Shown one piece after another: positions 34,881-46,110 of a stretch of 64,000 nt of DNA (position 1 is the first letter of the stretch; every line of letters begins with the position of its first letter). The notes under the pieces were generated by a model. That model was not told where the DNA came from and did no database searches. It worked only from the letters and a program-made list of their open reading frames with translations. Source of the DNA: Hydractinia symbiolongicarpus (lineage: Eukaryota > Cnidaria > Hydrozoa > Anthoathecata > Hydractiniidae); the NCBI RefSeq assembly GCF_029227915.1, contig NC_079880.1, forward strand, positions 13,286,001-13,350,000, written 5' to 3'. The translations under genes were made by a program, and so were the position numbers.

Positions 34881-35911
34881 TTATCTTTGGCCGTTATCAC
34901 CAAGCCACTCGTTAAGATCACGTAAGTCACGAACATCTGGATCTTTTACTTCATGTCCATAGCCTATAAATATTGATAGATGTATTTCAAGAATTTTGCT
35001 CCAACGGAGCATGTAACAATAAAATTGGAAATTAATTTCATTTCTTTTTTGTTTAGTAAATTATTCATAACTTTTCTTAATGATAGAAATGTAAATTAAT
35101 TGAAAATAGTTTTCCGCATATTTTGTTACTTTTTTTCTAAACAATCCTATTTTTCTTGTAGCTGAATACTACAGTTACTTGCGTCCATATAAATGTTGTC
35201 CTCGCTATCCTAACATGGCGTGCAAATTAAAGAGATTTCTGGTGTATTCTTTCTGCTAAATTTTAAATGACTCACAAAAAACGTAGAAGAGCAATAAACC
35301 TCTTTATTTTTCTGCAGACTTTCTCACAAAGAAAAAGTAAGTCATGGTCTCCTTACAAACTCTTAATATAAAAGATTCACCAACCCGAATTGTCGATCAA
35401 CTTGTGGTTAAACAACTCGTCTACAACTTCTTGATAGTTATCTTGCAAAACTTTATCACGTGGTGCTGAGAAGAAAGTATTTTTTCTTAACTGATAAGTC
35501 TTACACATATCTAACAACAGCTAGTTGAATCATTCAGCTGCAATGCTAGCGTTATCCTGCTGCATGTCTATACTTTTCCAAAGTTTTAAGAGAAGGAGCC
35601 ATAACACTCTAATTGACAACTCCACATGCACTGCGTAAAATGAAAACTTGAGCATGGAATATCAATGAAAAAATTGTCGTAAAGTAATTGAGGATGGCTG
35701 GCTTCAAGAAAGTGATGGAAAGTAACTTTTCACCGGTAAAATACTTTTAAAAGTTTTGATCCTTAATGCAAGCAGAAACAAAAATATTTGTGCACTTTGT
35801 GAGAATGACTAGTCAATATATTTTGATGGCTACAAAAGCAGTAAATAAAAACTTACCTGCGTATGCAAAAGTAAATAACACGAGCAGAAGTGAAATTCTT
35901 AACATATTCAT
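34881..35911 (-). CDS. Very small secreted peptide, two exons (45 residues)
   Basis: Exon 1 (35911-35857) encodes a signal peptide, MNMLRISLLLVLFTFAYA, and ends with CAG/GTAAG in phase 1. Exon 2 starts at 34973 after a TATAG acceptor, in matching phase, and ends at the TAA 34883-34881. The mature part would be 27 residues, starting GYGHEVKDPD, containing RDLRDLNEWLG and ending NGQR, with no cysteines and several Asp/Arg pairs. A donor-like GTAAGT follows ten bases after the stop, so transcripts may continue into a 3' UTR intron or splice differently. The 883-bp intron is long for this window. No family is recognised. It could be a peptide hormone or antimicrobial precursor, or the start of a longer gene whose later exons I did not find. 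Confidence 0.5.
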
Positions 35912-38900
35912 TTTTAACTTTAACTAAAGAAACGTCTAAAGACATTTAAAGGAAAATATTAATGATTAGGAACATAACATCTCTAAATATTATTCTTGCT
36001 GTCTGTCTGTCTCTAAGTCAATTAAAAAACCACAAATCGAGAACGCCGTATCGCACCTACAAGCGTAAACCCCTACCCAAGTAAATTTCATTATTTCAAG
36101 CTAGAAGCCAGGCAAGGATGCATTGATTTTCCGGGGGAAACAACTAATTGCTGCAAATTACTTTTATTAGTATGACTACGAACAACTACTGACTTCTTTG
36201 TTATCTGCCTCTTTCCCTTGCATTTTTAGATGTGTCTTGTAACGTCCTTTCCTTATCGAAAGCTAAATATTACAGATAACGATACTGAAAGAAGAGGACT
36301 GGAAAATCTTCTTAGTTCTAGTTTAGTAATACAACCAAAGTTTTTCCACAGATTCTATTTTTTTCTTTTTGCAATTTCTCTAAAATCGTCAACTTTGGCA
36401 ACAAGAATAAAAACAACAACTTTTTTTTCTTTGTCGAAGCACTTAACGATGCTTACAATTAAGAACGAGTTTGTATTCAAAAAATTGATGAAAGAAATTA
36501 TTTTGATAAGTAATACAAATATTTGTACTTAGAATCTGAATTGTTCTTTAATAACAAAAATAATAAATCACAGTTGTGTGGATGTTATGATAAAGAATTT
36601 AAGAATGCAAAGCAACGTCTGAAATATATAGAAATATATATATAGGAATGGTTTTAAGTTTTTGCGCCGTAGGAAAATACACTCGAAAAAGGAGTGGCAG
36701 GGGAGGGCGGAGAAAGGAAGAGCAGGAGTGGTAACGAGCCTTAAAACAGCTAAAACCAGTACAACATTCAAGATAATTGCACGTTCATTGCATGTAAAAT
36801 TGTTCACATCTTTTCAATCAGATATCTTAAAACGGACGATTAAGTTTTCACCGTCCGTTATGCTTGTAGGTTCCGCTTTTTTTCAAAAGTCTTTAAAATC
36901 TATATTAGGAGGATCTCACTTCATACACACTGAATAAATCGCTGTCTTTTTTATTTGCAGCTAGTAAAGTCATAAGTTAATAAATAGACAAGGAATCTTA
37001 GCACCTTTATCAGTCATGCTTACCTCAAAACTTACCTAACACGGAAGTAAAGTCAAATCAATTCAACAACCATCTAAGGAACGGAAAGCTAAAAAACGTT
37101 TCCTTGTGATTATTCAACTTATAGTTTGTTGTTTTGTGAGCATACGAAACAAGAATCTCTCGTAAAAACAAGGACGATAAACAGAAATTTTGGGACACAA
37201 GTCAATGAATGTCATTTTTTTAAAACGAAACATAATAACTTGGTGAAAGTACATAAAACTTATAAGTCGAAACTAGGCACAACTTTATAAATGACTTTCT
37301 GTATTTCATAACATAAACATTATAACTTTGAACTTTTTGGCTAGACTTCTTTTTCTGCAACAAAACTACGAATAAATATCATAACCAAACCTAAATAGCA
37401 TTGCAAAGACAATATGCTTGCGTCTTGTGCAAAACTTAGAATAAGAACTTTTTTACTTTCTCTTTTGAAAAAAATGTCTTGTTTATTAACCCAGCTTTCA
37501 CTATCGCCAACACGCCGCCATTTTTTATATTTATGCCTTAATTATTTGCCTCTCCGTGGCCATATGTACTTTAATAAAAAACTCCCTAATATATTACTTT
37601 TATTTATCGTGTGTTTGTTCATTAAGTAAGAAATAGCAAAGCAAAGTTTTGCACTCTTACTTTGCTTTGCAGTATGACTAAATAAGTTATCAAAGTAAGG
37701 AAACTGTGAAAACGGTAATGCATCCTTAAAAAAACCAACTACCAAGGTTGTAACTTGTCACAACTAATTTACGATTAATGCAACTAATTTAAATATTTTT
37801 TTTAATCTTTGGTTGACCTGTTGATCATATTTCCTGTTTATCCAGAATGCGTGAATTAAACCTAACCGTTTTCATAAGTTTTGTACTTTTCGGCATATTT
37901 GAAAACAGCTACATGTACTAAATATTTCTTGCAGATCGTAAAGCAACATTTTTGCTATAGAGATCAAACAAGAAAGACATTTGTCTTAAACATCTACATA
38001 CTGATTTTAGCACTTTTTTTGCCGTTTTCCCTAACCATATCTAATGCCAATTAGTTTAACTTAATAGTACGATGGTCAAAACTATGCGCGAAATAACAAT
38101 ACCCTAATTTGCAACGCAGGGACAAAAATCTACTGATTGGAATATTCGCGAGGCGGCAGAGCCTTGCCAAGTAGCTGGGTAGCTACGAGTATTTACCCTG
38201 TTTTGTTTATATTTTATTCAGTTTGATACATGTGCTTCTAATCCTAACGGTATTATTTCCTTTTGCGTTATATTCCACCTTATCTAATGCCAATTATTAT
38301 AACTTTTTTAATAGTACCATTTATAATGTCATTTGTTAAACTATTCTATCAGCTACAAAAATATTTTTTTCCCATGCGTTTCTGCCTTCCTTCTTCCAGC
38401 AGGCTCCCGTGCAGTCGTACCGTGCCAAATATATAAAGACAGTGAATGAAAACAATACAGCCTTTGATTACAATATTATTCCCTGCTCATATTAATACAT
38501 TCCTGTGTGAGCCTAGTTCAATGCGAGGTATTTTTATGCGAGAAGTTAAGTAGGCTTTTGTCAACCAAACAAATTTTTATGATGCGATTAATGAAAATTT
38601 ACCAAATTGGGACGCAACGAGTTACGCAAAGAGGACATACAGGAAAGAAAATTTGTCTTAAACATCTACATACTGATTTTAGTTCTTACTTACTAAGTGT
38701 GCATCTGTATTACAGAGAAAAACTATTTAATTGCCGTCTTGTTAATGAATTAAACGTGAGACTAAGCTGTTTCGAAAGTTAATAAAATATATTTATTTCA
38801 AAGAAATATTTCTTTTGGGTCTGCTTAAGTTTTGTGTTTCTGTACTGAAATAAGTTTTGCGAATTTATTGAGTAAGGACGATCTAATTTTTTTATATGTT

Positions 38901-39223
38901 TGGTCGCAAAGGCATATAGATTCTTTTATCGTCAATCTTGTCATTGCACGAGCAAGACAAAATAGCATTTCTTACTACTATTAAAAAATGAATATCATTT
39001 CATGTGTAAAGTTGATGCGTGCTTTCTCTTTCTCTTTGCGTAGGTTCCATACTTTAAAACAATGGCTGCCGCTCTCGTGTCATTCCCCTTGTTTCGTGTT
39101 TCCGTGTATGATAAGTGTTTTGCCATAGTCATTTTACCAAAGCAATAATTAAAAGTACTATTGCTTAGTCAGCATTGATAGTTCCACTATACATCAAACT
39201 GCAAATATTGTAAAAAAAGGTAG
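35912..39223. other. Intergenic with scattered short direct repeats
   Basis: The phrase TTGTCTTAAACATCTACATA plus CTGATTTTAG occurs at 37981-38010 and 38653-38682. TATCTAATGCCAATTA occurs at about 38038 and 38281. A GC-richer patch at 36660-36730 is purine-rich. No gene with a recognisable domain was found, and the frames at 36230, 37414 and 38507 look random. Confidence 0.4.
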
Positions 39224-39985
39224 GTATATATTTTTATGCCATCTGTTTCAAACATGCAAAATGCTAATTTAAAAGACGAAGAACCTATGGTTGGTGTTGA
39301 TATTAATATCACAGCTCAAATGCAGTGATGGAAGTTGGAGAAGAGGGATCTTCCGAAGAAGGAGCTCATGCAGAAAAAAATTTCGAGTTACGAGTACCGT
39401 AAACGATGCGGATATAAACGATTTTAGAAGGTGCTGAAGATGTTGCGGTTGGTGGGGATGTCGTAACATTTGTAAATGGCACGTCCAAAGAGTGTGCTCT
39501 GGCTGAAAATTAAAGTATGGAAGACTTGTGAAGTTGCTGTAGTGAAAATATCAATGGTAGATCTTGATTTGCCATTAGGAAATATATTTTATATTTTTAA
39601 CTGTGTTTTTCTATTACGCAAATGTAATGTAAGGTCATCAAAATGTCTAATGTTATTCATTGCTTTGAATACCACAACAGCTGCGCAAAGGAAAAGTAGG
39701 AAGTTATAGTTATAGTACTATCAAATATTTTAGTATTATCAATAGAAACCAAGTTAAATACTATAATCTTAACATTAAATGATTTTTAAAGACAATTATT
39801 TTAGTTTCCATTGGTATAACATTTGAGATTTAATCACGCATTAGTAATTAACTGTGTTTTTGTCATGTTAAAACCAGAGTTTAGTTTTCAGAGTAATGAG
39901 CTATCTGGCCTGTATACAAAATATTGACAATATTGGCAAGTGAGTCAATGCTTCATTGTTTTAATTTAGCTTTCTTTGAGAAGAA
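39224..39985 (+). repeat. Tandem segmental duplication, left copy
   Basis: Matches 40018-40830 in order through ATATATTTTTATGCC, the peptide gene, GTTATAGTTATAGTACT, ATCAATAGAAACCAAGTTAA and GAGCTATCTGGC. The left copy lacks about 60 bp just upstream of the coding part and carries coding lesions. Confidence 0.85.
39270..39510 (+). pseudogene. Cationic six-cysteine secreted peptide, paralogue B (dead)
   Basis: Sequence aligned to the intact gene shows a scrambled or deleted start and signal region, a one-base insertion in the stretch equivalent to KRFRR (CGATTTTAG), and TGA where the intact copy has an Arg codon. The tail still reads GWWGC, then CKWHVQRVCSG and the same stop. It is the decayed partner of the tandem duplication. 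Confidence 0.8.
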
Positions 39986-40129
39986 TATTGAATAACATCA
40001 ACAGGTAATTAATTATATATAGATATATATTTTTATGCCGTCTGTTTTAAACATATGAGAATTGCGTCCACAGATGATCATACCTGTGTCCACATATGAA
40101 CAAAAGAAGGTTTCATTTAGATTTAAAAT

Positions 40130-40378
40130 ATGAGGAACCTTTTGTTGGTCATCATGTTTTGTCTGGTGTTGATATCAATATCACAAGTGAAATACGGCGA
40201 CGCAAGTAGGAGAAGAACGAGCTTGCAAAGAAGGACCTCGCGTAGAAGTAGTTTTCGAGTTGCGAGTGGCCGTAAACCATGCGGATATAAACGATTTAGA
40301 AGGTGCCGAAGATATTGCAGTTGGTGGGGATGTCGTACCATTTGCAAATGGCACGTTCGAAGAGTGTGTTCTGGCTGA
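40130..40378 (+). CDS. Secreted Arg-rich six-cysteine peptide, candidate antimicrobial peptide
   Basis: A complete ORF of 82 codons from ATG 40130 to TGA 40378. It begins with a hydrophobic signal peptide (MRNLLLVIMFCLVLISIS). Then comes a spacer of about 35 residues full of Arg and Ser (SRRRTSLQRRTSRRSS), and a compact block with six cysteines: PCGYKRF, CRRYCSWWGC, then CKWHVRRVCSG at the very end. The mature part is strongly positive and rich in Arg and Trp, with presumably three disulfides. This design (signal, basic spacer, Cys/Trp/Arg core) is that of secreted antimicrobial peptides of animals. I do not recognise it as any named cnidarian family. A dead tandem copy lies 0.8 kb upstream and a third copy at 28 kb on the other strand. 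Alternatives are a nucleic-acid-binding or structural capsule peptide. Expression is unknown. Confidence 0.75.
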   Translation: MRNLLLVIMFCLVLISISQVKYGDASRRRTSLQRRTSRRSSFRVASGRKPCGYKRFRRCRRYCSWWGCRTICKWHVRRVCSG

Positions 40379-40809
40379 AAATTAAAGTATGGAAGACTTG
40401 TGAAATTGCTGTAATGAAAACATCAATGTATTTTGATAAGAAAATGTGTTTTATATTTTTAACTTTGCTTCTGTATTACACAAATGTAATGTAAGGTCAT
40501 CAAAATGTGTAATATTATTCATTGCTTAGAATACCACAACAGCTGCGCAAAGGGAAAGTAGGAAGTTATAGTTATAGTACTGTCAGATATTTTAGTTTTA
40601 TCAATAGAAACCAAGTTAAATACTATCAGTTCGCATTACGCATTTTGGAAAGATAATTATTTCAGTTTCCATCGGCATAATATTTGAGATCTAATCGCTC
40701 AATGGTAATTGAATGTTTTTTTGTCATTTTAAAAGCTGAGTGATGAGCTATCTGGCTTATAAGCGCAATATTGACAATAATCACAAGCGAGTCAATTTTC
40801 CAATGTTTC

Positions 40810-40815
40810 AATAAA
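40810..40815 (+). terminator. Possible polyadenylation signal of the cationic peptide gene
   Basis: AATAAA 432 bp after the stop codon, within the duplicated unit; changed in the pseudogene copy. Confidence 0.4.
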
Positions 40816-40830
40816 ACTTTCTTTCTCAGT

Positions 40831-41607
40831 TAAACGTGAAAACTGGACTGGTGCTTGAACAAACCGCCTTTTTCACATTATACCACAGGGTTACCCGTCT
40901 GACCAAAACAACATTAAAATAATTCAATGAAGTGCAACAACAACAGAGAAAAAGGAAAGAAGGAAGTCAAAATTCGACTGGGGCAGCTATTGAAACATGC
41001 TCAATTAAATAAGTTAACTACTGCCAATTTAACATTAAACAAGAAGCCCTGGGGGCTCTAAGAATTTCCGCTCGCTACCAAAAAATTTGATGACAACCTG
41101 CTAATTCGTTGTGTTATCGTGCCAAACATTCGAAGGAGTTTGTTGCATGAAGCTCTGAAGTTAAAGCACACAAGTGACATTATAAACTCACATTTTAAAA
41201 GAAATTGCTAACAAAAAATACAGCCTATAATTCATGGTTGAAAGTCTTGCGATTGAAACGTTTATGGTCTTAAACGGCATTTAGGTGACAAAAATCAAAA
41301 TTTTGATGTCACCATTATGTTCTGCATACTTTTTTTCTTAACTTTGCTAATTTTTGTTGAAAATAAAGTAGTTTTAATTTTTGGACCAATTTTGGCCTAA
41401 AATGACATTTAGGTGACAAAAGTCAAAATTATGATGACACCATTAAGTTCAGCATACTTTTTTTGTTAACTGTGACAAATTTTGTCGAAAACAAATACCA
41501 ATTTTGGCCTGAAACGTCATTTAGATGACTTCCCAGTACTTAGGGAGCTTGGGTACGAAGTTTAAATCTGTGACGTTGCAATTGACCATTTGGGACAGGG
41601 TTTGTTA
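40831..41607. other. Intergenic, duplicated flank
   Basis: Positions 40861-40980 resemble 45388-45500 (shared TCTGACCAAAACAACAT and AAAGGAAAGAAGGAAGT). Two imperfect copies of a 120-bp unit with GTGACAAAA(A/G)TCAAAAT lie at 41284-41350 and 41407-41470. Confidence 0.5.
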
Positions 41608-41717
41608 AGGCTGAAATACACTATCATTTTTCAATGACCATTTTTAATGATACATTCCAATGACGTTAAAAATGACAAATTTTGGCGCGAATACACTTTT
41701 ATGTTTTTCTTTGCAAC

Positions 41718-42153
41718 ATGGTCTCTGACGAAGAAATAGCAGCTGCTGTTGTTGTGTATATTTTATCAAAAAAGAGAGCCAAACGTAGGAAAAGAAAGCA
41801 AAGAAATGTATGGGTGAAGCCGTGGTTAAATGGGCGAAATGAACTTGGCATCTACAATACTCTCATGTATGAACTGCGTGTAGAGGAAATTGCAGAGTGT
41901 ACGCGATTTTTAAGAATGCCGCCGAATATTTTTGATGAGCTCCTAAATCTCATAGAAGTTGACATTGAGAAAAAAACAACGCATTTGCGAGACCCAATTC
42001 CTGCTAAAGTCAAAGTAGCCGCAACTTTGAAGTTCTTAACATGTGGGATAAATTACAGTATTCATTTCGCGTTCACAAAAGTACTTTGTCACAGTTCATC
42101 CCTGAAGTTTGCGAAGCTATTTACATGCGATTAAAAGAAAAATACCTCAAGGT
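41718..42153 (+). pseudogene. PIF/Harbinger transposase, N-terminal part
   Basis: ATG 41718 starts MVSDEEIAAAVVV, then a basic stretch and NVWVKPWLNGRNELGIYNTL, YELRVEE, FLRMPPNIFDELLNLI and AATLKFLTCG. These match in order the N-terminal region of DDE_4 Harbinger transposases. A one-base frameshift near 42060 moves the frame to SFRVHKSTLSQFIPEVCEAI, ending at AAG/GTAAAT, a possible donor at 42153. The DDE catalytic region that should follow is missing from the element. It would have cut and pasted the element at TWA sites. Confidence 0.82.
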
Positions 42154-42207
42154 AAATATATATTTCGTTCAGTAATTTAACAAACGTACTAAACTAGCAG
42201 TCACACA

Positions 42208-42666
42208 TTAATACCCTGCACTTTGTGAGCTCTCACTTTCTGGATTGAGATCTGACAAACTTTCTCGACTCTGATAAGTGTTTTGAAATATGTTAACTGG
42301 GTGTCGGTACATATTCTGTAAAACAGGCGATAACGGCGGAGACACAAAGGGTGGGTACCTCTGTGTGGCATGTGATGAAGAATTCCTTGGGATCGGAGAT
42401 TGAACGGGCGGTGTTCTGAAAGAAGGTACGGCGAGTAATCCCATCTGAGCTTGAAAAAGGAGCTCCTGTATTTTCACTTTAAGGTATCCTTTTTGCATTC
42501 TGCCTGGAATGGCTTTTACACTCTCTCCAAGAGTGCGACCGTAGAGTTCTTCCGCACTCAGTGTTTTCCCGCGTTTTTCTTCCAGAACTGATATCGCGTG
42601 CTTCAACTTGTGATCTTCTGAAGATTTCGGGAAAACTTTTCGTTTTTTGGGGACAGGCTTCTCTTT
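42208..42666 (-). pseudogene. Second Harbinger protein (DNA-binding partner), C-terminal part
   Basis: The minus-strand frame is open from 42666 to the stop at 42208, with no ATG at its head, so the N-terminal Myb/SANT or MADF-like part is lost. It starts with a nuclear-localisation-like run PVPKKRKVF, then LKHAISVLEEKRGKTLS and YGRTLGESVKAIPGRMQKGY. Next is KVKIQELLFQAQM, a BESS-like interaction helix, and a Pro/Ser-rich tail. In Harbinger elements this partner carries the transposase into the nucleus and to the ends; it is encoded opposite to the transposase, as here. Confidence 0.65.
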
Positions 42667-42760
42667 TTAACTATGTTTACGCCTAAACTACATCGCGTGC
42701 AACAAACACGTGTGCGAAAACAATGGATTCGATTTAAACAATAGAAAAAAAATGTCATTG

Positions 42761-42798
42761 AAAAATTAAAAGTTGAACATGTTCAACTTTTAATTTTT
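42761..42798. repeat. 38-bp perfect palindrome inside the Harbinger element
   Basis: AAAATTAAAAGTTGAAC is followed directly by ATGTTCAACTTTTAATT. The whole 38 bp equals its own reverse complement. Confidence 0.9.
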
Positions 42799-43188
42799 AA
42801 CGATCATTTGAAATGAGAGTGTAAAAAATGACATTTTTTTCTGTATACACTGTCATTTTTCGATGATAATTGGAAAATGATCATTGAAAAATGATAGTGT
42901 ATTTCATCCTTTAAACATGTTCAACTTTTAATTTTTAAGGATCATTTGAAATGAGAGTGTAAAAAATGACATTTTTTTCTGTATACACTGTCATTTTTCG
43001 ATGATAATTGGAAAATGATCATTGAAAAATGATAGTGTATTTCATCCTTTAAACATGTTCAACTTTTAATTTTTAAGGATCATTGGAAATGAGAGTGTAA
43101 AAAATGACATTTTTCCTGTATACACTGTCGTTTTTCAATGATAATTGGAAAATGATCATTGAAAAATGATAGTGTATTTCAGCCTTTA
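42777..43188. repeat. Three tandem units of 137-138 bp at the right end of the element
   Basis: Units 42777-42913, 42914-43051 and 43052-43188 are nearly identical. Each begins AACATGTTCAAC and ends with a copy of the terminal sequence (TAGTGTATTTCA then TCC or GCC TTTA). The transposase-binding end has therefore been triplicated, and only the last copy borders the TTA duplication. Confidence 0.88.
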
Positions 43189-43329
43189 GTTAGTCAGTTA
43201 TACCAATACTATCCTTCTTTCAGAGGAACGTGAAATCCCAGGGTCGATTTCTTCTCAAAAAATGCTCCGAAAGAAAAAACGACCGTTTTAAAGAATTTCC
43301 TACGCCTTCGGGCGCGGAAATTGGATAAT

Positions 43330-44070
43330 ATCAACAGAAAATAATTTTAATTTCCATTGACATAATATACCAGATTTAACATTAAATGTTTTGATTTGAT
43401 TTGATTTAACAATGTTTCAAGCCGGTTGCCATATATGGGAATAAAAAAACACATTCTGTATGTTTGAATTTTAGTTCCATATATACGGGCAGCTGTAACA
43501 TACACATGCTGATAAGGCGTGTGCTCTCGAATACTAAAATACCAAATGAGTGTAATTGAAGATAACAAAGAAGAGCAGTGGCGCTGTGATAAAAATATCA
43601 TATATATTAGTTGACATTTTCCGTTAATCAAATCTTTCTAAAATATATTTCGTGCTTATTAAGTGTCCCGTTGAACTCGTCAAATCAAATAAATGCTAAT
43701 GAATTCTGAATAAACGGGAACATAAAAAGTGACGAATACGGATTATTATAACAACTATAGTTTCCGAGAAAATTCTTAGTCTTAATAGAACGGAAAACGT
43801 GACCAAAATTAACCTTTGATTTTGAGTGGCGTACCAGCCTAACAACCAACCATCTAAGCCTGGTTTATCCATATAGAAACAAGTAAGCAACAGCCTGGAA
43901 AAAAGAGAAACGTAAACAACATGGCGTGTATGGTGGTAAAATCGTAACGGTGACAATTGGTTCTTCCGAAACATAGAAATTGGTGCAGAAATTTCCGTAA
44001 ACATTATAAACTATTATTTTTTTTGAAGTTAAAACAATTTTATTTATCCTTTATATTCTTACACAAACGA
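43330..44070. repeat. Duplicated block, copy 1
   Basis: Shares with 45500-46060 the phrases CCTAACAACCAA, AAGCAACA, AGAGA(A/T)AAACGTAA, CATGGCGTGTAT, GTAAC GGTG and TTGGTTCTTCC in the same order. Both start with TTSYATTGACATAAT, which also occurs in the 39.8 and 40.7 kb flanks. No gene was recognised within it. Confidence 0.65.
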
Positions 44071-45096
44071 ATTAAATCGTCAACGTGCATTGTTAAGTAA
44101 GATACGATTGTCTCTCCAGCAACTCCGGTGCTTCCAATTAAAATACGAACCTCTTGTCAAGGACACTAGGTGATCAACTAATCTATTGTTTGGCAATCTA
44201 CCATTCTATCGTAACTTCTATAAACTTGTTACGTTGTTAATGTTCCCACACATACAGGAATTTGTATTATGTTAGCTAGCTAGACTAGCAAGTAATTGTA
44301 AAGTTGACAAACGAACTGATTAAGCCACCTATATGATTTATCAGATTTTGCTCTACTCACTCAAAGATGTAAGAATTGTGAACTCTGTGATCAAGGTGAT
44401 TGAAAAAGTGGTGTAGCTAGCTGCAGTTAAAGGTTTGTGCGTAAATGACGCACAGAAATTTTCAAGAGTTGTTTAGCACAAACAAGTTTAAAAGAGTTTT
44501 TTACCAAAGTTTTATTCCTCTGGTTCATGGAATATACCAATAAATGTTAATGTTTGGCGGTTGAGCTCATCGGCAAAAATCGAGCATTTCCTGAGAACAT
44601 ATTGTCGCAGATCATTTTCTAATGATTTGCAGGGACTTAATTCCGAGTTTCGACATTTTTGCCTATTTTTAGAAACTGACAAAATTAGCTCTAGGTAATT
44701 TTCGTGACAAACAGCCAGTTTATTGTTGAAAAATCTCCAAAAAAATGAATTCACAATGGGGATTTCTAGTCAGGCAAACAGCTTTATAGTTTCGCTTTTA
44801 GAGATTTGGACTATGGAAATTTTAAAGATATTTTCTTATATAAATTTCGTGGGCATACAATTATTCAAAAATTTTGCGAGGAAAATTAATTCCAGTGAAA
44901 TAATCACGCATTAGTAATTGACTGAATTTTTGTCATGTCAGAGCCTGAGTTTTAATTTAGGTGTCTTTACACAGGACTTTTAAAGTAAGCACCCCAGCGC
45001 TTAATAAGCATTTAGGGAACTTATCATAGCCAAGTAGAAAGAACAAGTTTGTTATTTATGATATTATTATGTACTAGTAGGTAGTCACTAAAAACC
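44071..45096. other. Intergenic with one unassigned minus-strand frame
   Basis: 44512-44754 (minus, 80 codons) reads smoothly (NRQTLTFIGIFHEPEE at its end) and may be a transposon remnant, but I recognise no domain. 44898-44945 matches the peptide-gene flank at 39832-39880 (TAATCACGCATTAGTAATT). Confidence 0.4.
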
Positions 45097-45311
45097 ATGA
45101 GAATTCGTCGTTGTACATTTTCCTTATCCTTATTTCGTATGTTCTTGCTTGCCGTTTTGAATTTGGCGTTGCCCAAAATGAAGCCACGGTACAGCCATTT
45201 TGTGCAGACACTTATTTACCCTGCGGTCTTTTTATCAGTGAACAACCTGCGAAGCGTGCCCTAGTGAGTTTAGAGTTTCCGCTAGAGCTAGAAAAGCCCT
45301 GCAAGATATAA
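45097..45311 (+). other. Small signal-peptide-like ORF, status unclear
   Basis: ATG 45097 opens one frame (MRIRRCTFSL) and an overlapping frame gives FLILISYVLACRFEFGVAQN, then FCADTYLPCGLF, to the stop at 45311. Joining them would need a frameshift. It sits between two segments that are duplicated around the cationic peptide gene, so a decayed secreted-peptide gene is possible, but its cysteines do not match. Confidence 0.25.
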
Positions 45312-45499
45312 ATCTTATCATCACGCCAAACAATAATCAGAAAGTATGGATTCACACTTTTAAAGTTTCTGGCAAAATTTGACAGGTGCTTAAACCGACG
45401 ACCTTCTTCGCATTCTACCACAACGTTACTAGTCTGACCAAAACAACATGAGAGAAATAACGGAGGAAAAGGAAAGAAGGAAGTTAAAATAAACTAGCA

Positions 45500-46060
45500 T
45501 CAAAAAAAATATTTTTTAGCTTCTATTGACATAATGTACGAGATTTATTCGCGTGCTGGTAATTGACTGTTTTGTTGTCACACCTAGGAAGTGATTCAAC
45601 AATGCAGTTGCTATGTTGTGGTGTGTTTCAACACCATTGCCTTATAGGGACATCAATAACATTCTGTACGTGTCATTTTAGTTGATTACAAACCCTTTGC
45701 TGTAACTTACGCATACTGATAAGTGGAAGATCAATTAAGATGAAGGCCAAATATGTGGAAGATCAAATGATCTTCTACTAATACAACAGAAATCGTGATT
45801 AAAGTAACGTTTCATTTTGAGTGGTGTACTAGCCTAACAACCAAGCATACTAGCCTGGTTTTTCCAGATAAATAGTCAGCAAGCAACAAGTAAGCAGCCT
45901 GTAAAAGAGATAAACGTAAGCAGCATGGCGTGTATATGGTAAATCGTAACGGTGCCTATTGGTTCTTCCAAAAGATAGGGATTGTTGACACTAATAATAT
46001 CTTTAACAATTTTTTTGTACTTAAAAAACAATTTTTATTTTGTCTTTTCTAAAGTGTCAC
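45500..46060. repeat. Duplicated block, copy 2
   Basis: Counterpart of 43330-44070; see the shared phrases listed there. Divergence is moderate, with several indels. Confidence 0.65.
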
Positions 46061-46110
46061 ACAAACAAATTATATTTGTAACATTCCCTCTTAATTATTT
46101 TTATTATTAA

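Larger units (their letters stand above)
40018..40830 (+). repeat. Tandem segmental duplication, right copy
   Basis: Right unit of the head-to-tail pair; it contains the only intact peptide ORF. A possible TATA-rich region lies at 40010-40036 and AATAAA at 40810-40815. The left copy has lost the AATAAA (TTAATTTAG at the same place). Confidence 0.85.
41608..43185. mobile_element. PIF/Harbinger element with both ends and TTA target duplication
   Basis: Both termini read AGGCTGAAATACACTATCAT inward, followed by TTTTCAATGA. TTA lies directly outside each end (41605-41607 and 43186-43188), the TWA duplication expected of PIF/Harbinger. Inside are a transposase N-terminal fragment (+) and the C-terminal part of the second Harbinger protein (-). 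The catalytic half of the transposase is absent, so the 1,578-bp copy is an internally deleted derivative. Confidence 0.88.

Noticed and set aside
36662-36937. Lys/Arg-rich ORF of 91 codons
   Set aside because: No ATG context, no domain, purine-rich low complexity at its start.
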